Below are positions 58,811 to 64,000 of a stretch of 64,000 nt of DNA, in pieces. The translations under genes were made by a program, and so were the position numbers. Under the pieces are notes generated by a model. The model saw only the letters and a list, made by a program, of their open reading frames with translations, was not told the origin of the DNA and ran no database searches. Source of the DNA: Diadema setosum (taxonomy: Eukaryota; Echinodermata; Echinoidea; Diadematoida; Diadematidae); assembly GCA_033980235.1 (NCBI GenBank), contig CM067075.1:8834608-8898607 (forward strand), read 5' to 3'. How positions within the stretch are numbered: the first letter of the stretch is position 1; the number at the start of each line of letters is the position of its first letter.

Positions 58811-59377
58811 TTAAAGGACAAGTCCACCTTCATATACATAAAGATTGAGAGAATGCAGCAAGATTAGTAGAACACATCAGTGAAAGTTTGAGGAAAATTG
58901 GACAATCCGTTTAAATGTTACGAATATTTTAAGTATCTGCGCAGTCACTGCTGGAACAGAAGAATACTACAGTGTATGATGTCACATGCGTACAACTATA
59001 TAAGGAAAATAAAAAGAGAATTTCACAAAACTTTACTTTTTGAATAAAGTGCACATTTCTTCGACTTGCAACTGACGTATGTTATGGGTAATATTATTCC
59101 CCCTGCCTTCTGAAAGAGAGAAGTCGAGTGTTCGTTTGTTATGCGAGAAAAATGAAAATATGTTGAATTTTCTTTATTCTTTCTTTATATCGTTGTACTC
59201 ATGTGACATCACAAGCTATAGTAGTCTTTTCATCCAGCCGTGACTGAGCAGAAACTTCAAAAATTTGTAGCTTTTTAATGGATTGTCCGATTTTGCTCAA
59301 ACTCTCACTGATGTGTTTTACTAATATTGCTGCATTCACTCAACCCACATGTCTATGAAGGTGAACTTGTCCTTTAA
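58811..59377. mobile_element. 567-bp TTAA-flanked foldback element, family C, copy 2
   Basis: TTAAAGGACAAGTCCACCTT start and GGTGAACTTGTCCTTTAA end, with TTAA at both borders. The arms are complementary (ATTGAGAGAATGCAGCAAGA against TTGCTGCATTCACTCAAC-type blocks). Homologous throughout to 30665-31235. Confidence 0.88.
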
Positions 59378-59993
59378 TATCATGTTCCCCTTTTCCCTAT
59401 ACAAATTGTAGCTCTTACTATCACTCTCTCTCTCTCTAAAGCTCTCCTTCTCCTTTTTTTTTTTTGTATGTTGTTTACAGTAGGATGTGATTACACCATC
59501 CATCTAATCACTCAAGTACCACTTGTAGTCTTTAGTCTGCAGTCACTGTCAACTCAACTAATTGGCAGCCAAATGAGATGGTGGTAAATGACATCTGTCT
59601 TTACATACAAAGAATCACAAGATTTGTTACACCAATGCATTGAATTTGTATGCCAGAAACAGGCCTTGAAGTATAAGACTAATATTACTCGCACAAATAT
59701 GTACAGTGTATAGCGTATCTGGCATTGAGGTGTATCAAATATCATGAAGAAAAAAAATTGGCATTTCAGTGCTCTGACAACAGACATCTTGTTTGGTGCT
59801 CTTTTATGAGACCTATGTATGTCAAAGCATTGGTGCTGTCAACACGTTAGATGTATGGTATAATACATTATTGTACATGTACGTGTACGCACCACATGTC
59901 AATCACATTTACGATATGTCCATAAAATACAAAATTAAAGAATAAAATGTAGATGTAGCAATCTCATCTTGTTTCCTTGACAACAGTCTCAAG
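59378..59993. other. No feature recognised
   Basis: (CT)n and poly(T) near 59424-59466, otherwise AT-rich. Confidence 0.5.
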
Positions 59994-60240
59994 TACTGTA
60001 TACGCCGAATATTTCGCGAGGTTTTTATTTTCGCGAATTTTGCGAGTTCGGTGCGATTCGCGAAATTAAAAACAAGCGAAAATATTGACTCTGTTCCCGA
60101 TGTGGATGTGACGTACGCGTGTACATTTCTCCGTTCAGTACCAGGACTCCACAATCGCGAATTTAACCACTCGTGAAATTGTCAGGAATTCCCGATTCGC
60201 GAAAATTTAGACTCGCGAAATATATATGGCTTATACAGTA
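59994..60240 (+). mobile_element. 247-bp CGCGAA-type MITE, family H, copy 2
   Basis: TACTGTATACGCCGAATATT start and TATGGCTTATACAGTA end. TTTCGCGAGG, TTTTCGCGAATTTTGCGAGT and GATTCGCGAAAATTTAGACT are largely intact CpGs, where copy 1 (43993-44259) has TG/CA changes. Confidence 0.88.
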
Positions 60241-60298
60241 TTATGATGCTTCCCTTGCTGTAGTAACTACCATTGTCCCAAAGTCTCCGCTGAGTCAC

Positions 60299-60391
60299 TT
60301 AACCCATTGATGACAAGTCCTGAGTATGCTCGGGCAGGTGTCTATGGGAAATGTGTGTTGTAGCAAAATCCGCCCATCAACAACGGGTTAA
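60299..60391 (+). mobile_element. 93-bp TTAA MITE, family A, copy 4
   Basis: TTAACCCATTGATGACAAGT at the left, CATCAACAACGGGTTAA at the right, same orientation and length as copies 1 and 5. Confidence 0.88.
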
Positions 60392-60469
60392 CAAATAAAT
60401 TTCACCGCGGCAGATAGTAAAAATCTATTGCTCCATAGACAGTGACCTCATCCTGCAACCCATCAGCTT

Positions 60470-60607
60470 TTAAACCTTGTCACCGGAGGAGCCCCGAAAC
60501 CTGTTCTCACTGGAGGCGAGACCTCCTAGCACAATCTCATTCTCATTAGGCGCATGACCAACCCTGCGTGGCAGGCCATCTTCACCCCCTATGACATCGC
60601 CAATCAT
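60470..60607 (-). other. 45-codon open frame in a GC-rich block, doubtful coding
   Basis: A minus-strand ATG at 60607 opens MIGDVIGGEDGLPRRVGHAP and continues NENEIVLGGLASSENRFRGS to a TAA at 60470-60472. Composition is protein-like and distinctly GC-richer than the flanks. An in-frame TGA lies four codons upstream of the ATG, and no in-frame acceptor was found. A terminal exon would need a splice that I cannot support. It could be a repeat fragment. Not recognised. Confidence 0.2.
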
Positions 60608-61925
60608 TGTGGGGGTTCAATCTTCCACATCCCTGCCCTTGAGAAACATGATACATGATGACAGCCACATTCAAGCTGGAATAGGCCTCAACCCTTTGTC
60701 TTGCTATGAAGGACACATGGTATACACTCATTGTGGCTCCATGCTTCGAAGACTGACAAATTAGTTTTCTGCAGTCTCTAGTTTTTACTACATGTATATT
60801 AATACTTCCAGAACAAAAATGCTTGATTTCTCTGATTTTCTCTCTCTCACACTCTCTCTCTCTCTCTCTTTACTCTCTTTATCTTACTCTCTGTTTTAAT
60901 ATGCACTTACAAAAAAAATCATATATTTCAAACAAAAGTTTGCAAAATGTAAATTTTAAGACCTATAATGCATGTTGCAAACTTACGCTGTACATGTAAC
61001 GTTACAAATAAATTCAAGTCATTATGTATACATGTATATGTACATCTCAAGCCCTCCTTTTTCCTCAAAGAATGCAGTGTTGTTGTTTTGAGGTTAAGAT
61101 GGTACAAGTCATCCTAAAATGATTAGATACTAACTGATCCTGATGTTTGTTTTATCTGTGTGTGTATCTGTCTGCATGTCGGTACGTACAAGTAAGTATC
61201 TACAGGTATATTATGCAAATTGTATGTTTTCATTGTCGAAGTTGAACACTCCCTAAAAACATAAATTGCAGAGCAATCCGTACTTGTGTTTAGTAGGGGT
61301 GGGAGAAGATATTTCACATAACAAAAGATAATACTTTTCCCCACTGATAATAATAGTTAATACAGGACACATTTAAAGCACACAAGCAATGATCTTCAAC
61401 CACAAACATTCTCTAAACAAAGAACAATTTTATCGAAGACAAAGATAGAGAATGAGGAAAAATTCCCTGATCAGAAACTAGCATCTACCATTCAACTTTG
61501 GTTTATTATAAAAACACCAAATAAATATCCGAAGACTATGTATTACGTATTTGGTTTACATCAAACTTAACAACAAAATAAAATTTTATATATTTCAACT
61601 TTACAGTAGGGAGACACAAAGAAAAAATAAAACAAACTAACACTTTAAATACACAACAACTGATTCATATTGACACCCCCCCCCAAAAAAAAAAAAATGC
61701 CACACTTTAAATACAGTTTCATAAAAATTGATAACACCAATTCTAACAACAAAGACAAAGCATCCACAGCGTACACCTTCTCATCCCCATGCAAGTGGTT
61801 TTAAGATACTGTACTGCAGGAAATCACTGTATTGATCTCCCTGTTGCAAATTTAATACAGTATGAGGAAAGACTGAAGAGTCAAACATGAACAGTGACTC
61901 AGGAGAATGGCTTTTAGGCCAGATA
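60608..61925. other. No supported gene
   Basis: A (CT)n-like tract lies at 60840-60870 and poly(C)-to-poly(A) at about 61676-61697. Otherwise AT-rich. Confidence 0.5.
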
Positions 61926-62018
61926 TTAACCCGTTGAGGACGAGTCCCCAGTATACTTGGGCAAGTGTCTATGGGAAATGCATGTTGTAGCAAAATCTGC
62001 CTGTCCTCAATGGGTTAA
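61926..62018 (+). mobile_element. 93-bp TTAA MITE, family A, copy 5
   Basis: TTAACCCGTTGAGGACGAGT and CTGTCCTCAATGGGTTAA termini with TTAA at both borders. Confidence 0.9.
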
Positions 62019-62039
62019 TTAAAGTGTGTGATGATCTAA

Positions 62040-62515
62040 GGCTGCGTTTATCATCTTTCCCCTGTTTAAACGGCTTTCAAAAGCCGTTTCCAAAGCCCTT
62101 TCCAAAGCCGTTTCCAAAGCCCTTTAGAAACGGCTTCCAAAATAGTTGCTTTTACTGGTGTACATGTATCACCTCTTCGCGAACACGATAACTGGCCTGT
62201 CACTGCACAGCTGCAATGTGCAATTCGACCCGAGGAGAAGAAGTCATACAGTATAAGGCGTGCATGGTTTGTAACTGCAGTACAAAGCCGTTTCAAAAGA
62301 GCTTTGCGTTTATCTCGCTTCAAAAGGCTTCTAGAAACAGGTTTCTGGAAACCTGTTTAGGAAACCTGTTTCGGAAAGCAAAAATTTGCGGCTTTTGAAA
62401 AGGCTTTCTGAAAGGGCTTTCAAAACAGCTTTGCGTTTATCATCTCGTAAAAATTGTCTGAAAGCCCTTTGGAAAACCTGTTTCTGCCGAGAAAAAGAGT
62501 TGATACACGCACCCA
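62040..62515. repeat. Foldback minisatellite of AAAGCC(G/C)TTTCC units
   Basis: The left part (62068-62142) is built of AAAGCCGTTTCC and AAAGCCCTTTCC 12-mers plus the inverted form GAAACGGCTT. The right part (62285-62490) has AAAACAGCTTT, GGTTTCTGGAAACCTGTTTA and TGAAAGGGCTTTC inverted words. The ends TGCGTTTATCA (left) and TGATACACGCA (right) are near-complementary. Frames through it (62066-62323, 62331-62543) are Lys/Arg/Leu repeats and not genes. Confidence 0.65.
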
Positions 62516-62540
62516 AAGATTGTGAAAAGAACTGCCCTAG

Positions 62541-64000
62541 CAATTAAGGTCTTGAATGGTTTTCACACTAGAAATATATAAGTTTGAAAAAAGACTGGTC
62601 TCTCTTCAAAACTATTTTTAAACTGTATCAGCAATAAAGGTACAGGTTGCAAGTGTGAAGCCAATATTCTCTGTATAAGCCATGCAATCATCAAATTTGA
62701 CCAACAAAAAAGACAACAAAAAAAAAAACATTACAAAATCTCTCCCGCTCTACAAAAACAGAATGCAACGTATGACAACAAAAAAGCAAACACTTTCATT
62801 TCCAGTTGTTTTGGTCACTTGAAAAAAAAAAAATCCTGACCTTTCATTCTCTGAAAGTTTGCAGTATTGATGTGGCAAACCCTAATTGCTAATGAGCACC
62901 TGGGGAGTGCTAATGTGCAAGTCAAAATCCAATATGTGATAACGATTGTCAGCTACATGTATCAAAGTGTAGCTAAGGATCACAGACCTGGCATTTGCAT
63001 GTACCTATTCCTGTTTTGATCGATACTGTTGAATGAAGTTTGTCACAATCGTAATCAATGCAGCCAGTGATGTTAATAGTGGTGGCCACCCTAATGGAGA
63101 CCACATCATTACGGTATCAGCGAGTTGATGCAAGTTGCTTTAGTCTACGGTAGGACAGGCTTTTAAATACAGTCATTACACACGGTTAAAATGGGCTGCC
63201 ATCTTTTATGCATCCAAATCGGGGAGTTACAGAGAGCAATCAAGGAGGTACATGTACAGCTGTACAAATGTATTGTGTATAACTGTGTGCTTCTGAATGA
63301 CAAAATGTAATATAACTCGGTAAAAATTAAAAAAAAAAATCTCCATAACGGCAGGTTCTTACATTTGTACACTACTGTACGCGTATATTTTCTTGTCACA
63401 GCGCGATGGTAATCTACTAATTTTTCACAGAGCATCTTGTGAAATCAAAGAGACTTGGCAGCTAGATTTATGCTGTTAATACCATGTATAGTGAAACCAA
63501 ATTGTAAACAATGGCAAGACAGCTACATTTAGGCATTTTGAAGGTGACAGTCAAAAATGGGGGTGGACATTAATGTCTGCAAAATTTTGTTGTGCCACGC
63601 AAACATTTGCTGTAAAGTGAGCTAACAAGTGGTCCTACAGCTGTACATTGTAAAGTCCTATTGAAGACAACAAAAATTACATCATAGAAACACAAAAATA
63701 TATATTTTTTTTCTTTGTAAGATTAACAATCACCTTTACAAGAACCACAGACACAATTGCTGGGTGAGTTACAATCATCAACCAACAATCATCCGAGAGG
63801 GCATGCATTTTAATAGCATTATTATACATACTTGTACATGTCCATAATATAATTCACTTTTTTTTTTTTTAAGGTTGTGATAATTTCACCCCTTCTATAA
63901 ACACTACATGTATGTATATCACCTTTGGAAGAGTCATCATACAAAATGTACATGTACAGTGTAGGTATGTGTGTATATTTATGTACACTGTCAATAATCA
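62541..64000. other. No feature recognised to the window end
   Basis: AT-rich with several poly(A)/poly(T) runs. The frame at 63163-63435 is unsupported. Confidence 0.5.

Noticed and set aside
62066..62543. Lys/Arg/Leu-rich repeat protein frames
   Set aside because: Direct translation of AAAGCC/TTTCC minisatellite words in a foldback.

Overview
The window is nuclear DNA of a marine invertebrate, most likely an echinoderm and perhaps a sea urchin. It is AT-rich and nearly gene-empty. It is full of microsatellites and long poly(C)/poly(G) runs, and it carries many short TTAA-flanked palindromic elements, a Deu-type SINE, and elements ending in TGTGAC(C)CTGCACC or TACTGTA with CGCGAAA-rich interiors. 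The echinoderm assignment is recalled familiarity with these repeat families, not a database result. No bacterial-type operons, rRNA or functional tRNA genes were seen.

Genes: only two segments look like real protein-coding exons. Both are on the minus strand, GC-rich, and bounded by good AG/GT splice signals: 25974-26086 (37 codons) and 661-828 (56 codons). Their phases are compatible, so they could be successive exons of one gene read right to left, with most of the window as a ~25 kb intron. I do not recognise the product. Every other long open frame is low-complexity or lacks splice and codon support.

Layout: 0-6.7 kb holds the 3' exon, a 506-bp TTAA element, a Deu-like SINE and two copies of a ~360-bp element. 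6.7-12.9 kb is bounded by ~575-bp inverted repeats and contains a degenerate ~215-235 bp tandem array and a precursor-sized hairpin. 13-20 kb is pyrimidine-rich and microsatellite-rich, with an RFX X-box-like palindrome and a LINE 3' tail. 20.7-31.2 kb contains five TTAA or CGCGAAA elements and the second exon. 33.5-35.0 kb holds the most striking object: a 1559-bp element with identical terminal inverted repeats, a 6-bp target duplication, and an interior made only of 52 copies of a 20-bp palindrome on an indel-free 20/12-bp lattice. 36.2-37.6 kb is a three-level nest of insertions. 48.8-53.6 kb is a 4815-bp inverted-repeat element carrying about ten copies of a bipartite motif at ~190-bp spacing. 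55.5-57.3 kb is a hAT-like foldback of 1772 bp. 58.4-62.5 kb carries more TTAA elements and a foldback minisatellite.

Overall this reads as a large intron or intergenic region shaped by non-autonomous DNA transposons, most of them without visible coding capacity. The candidates for something undescribed are the 33.5-35.0 kb palindrome array and the 48.8-53.6 kb iteron-bearing element.
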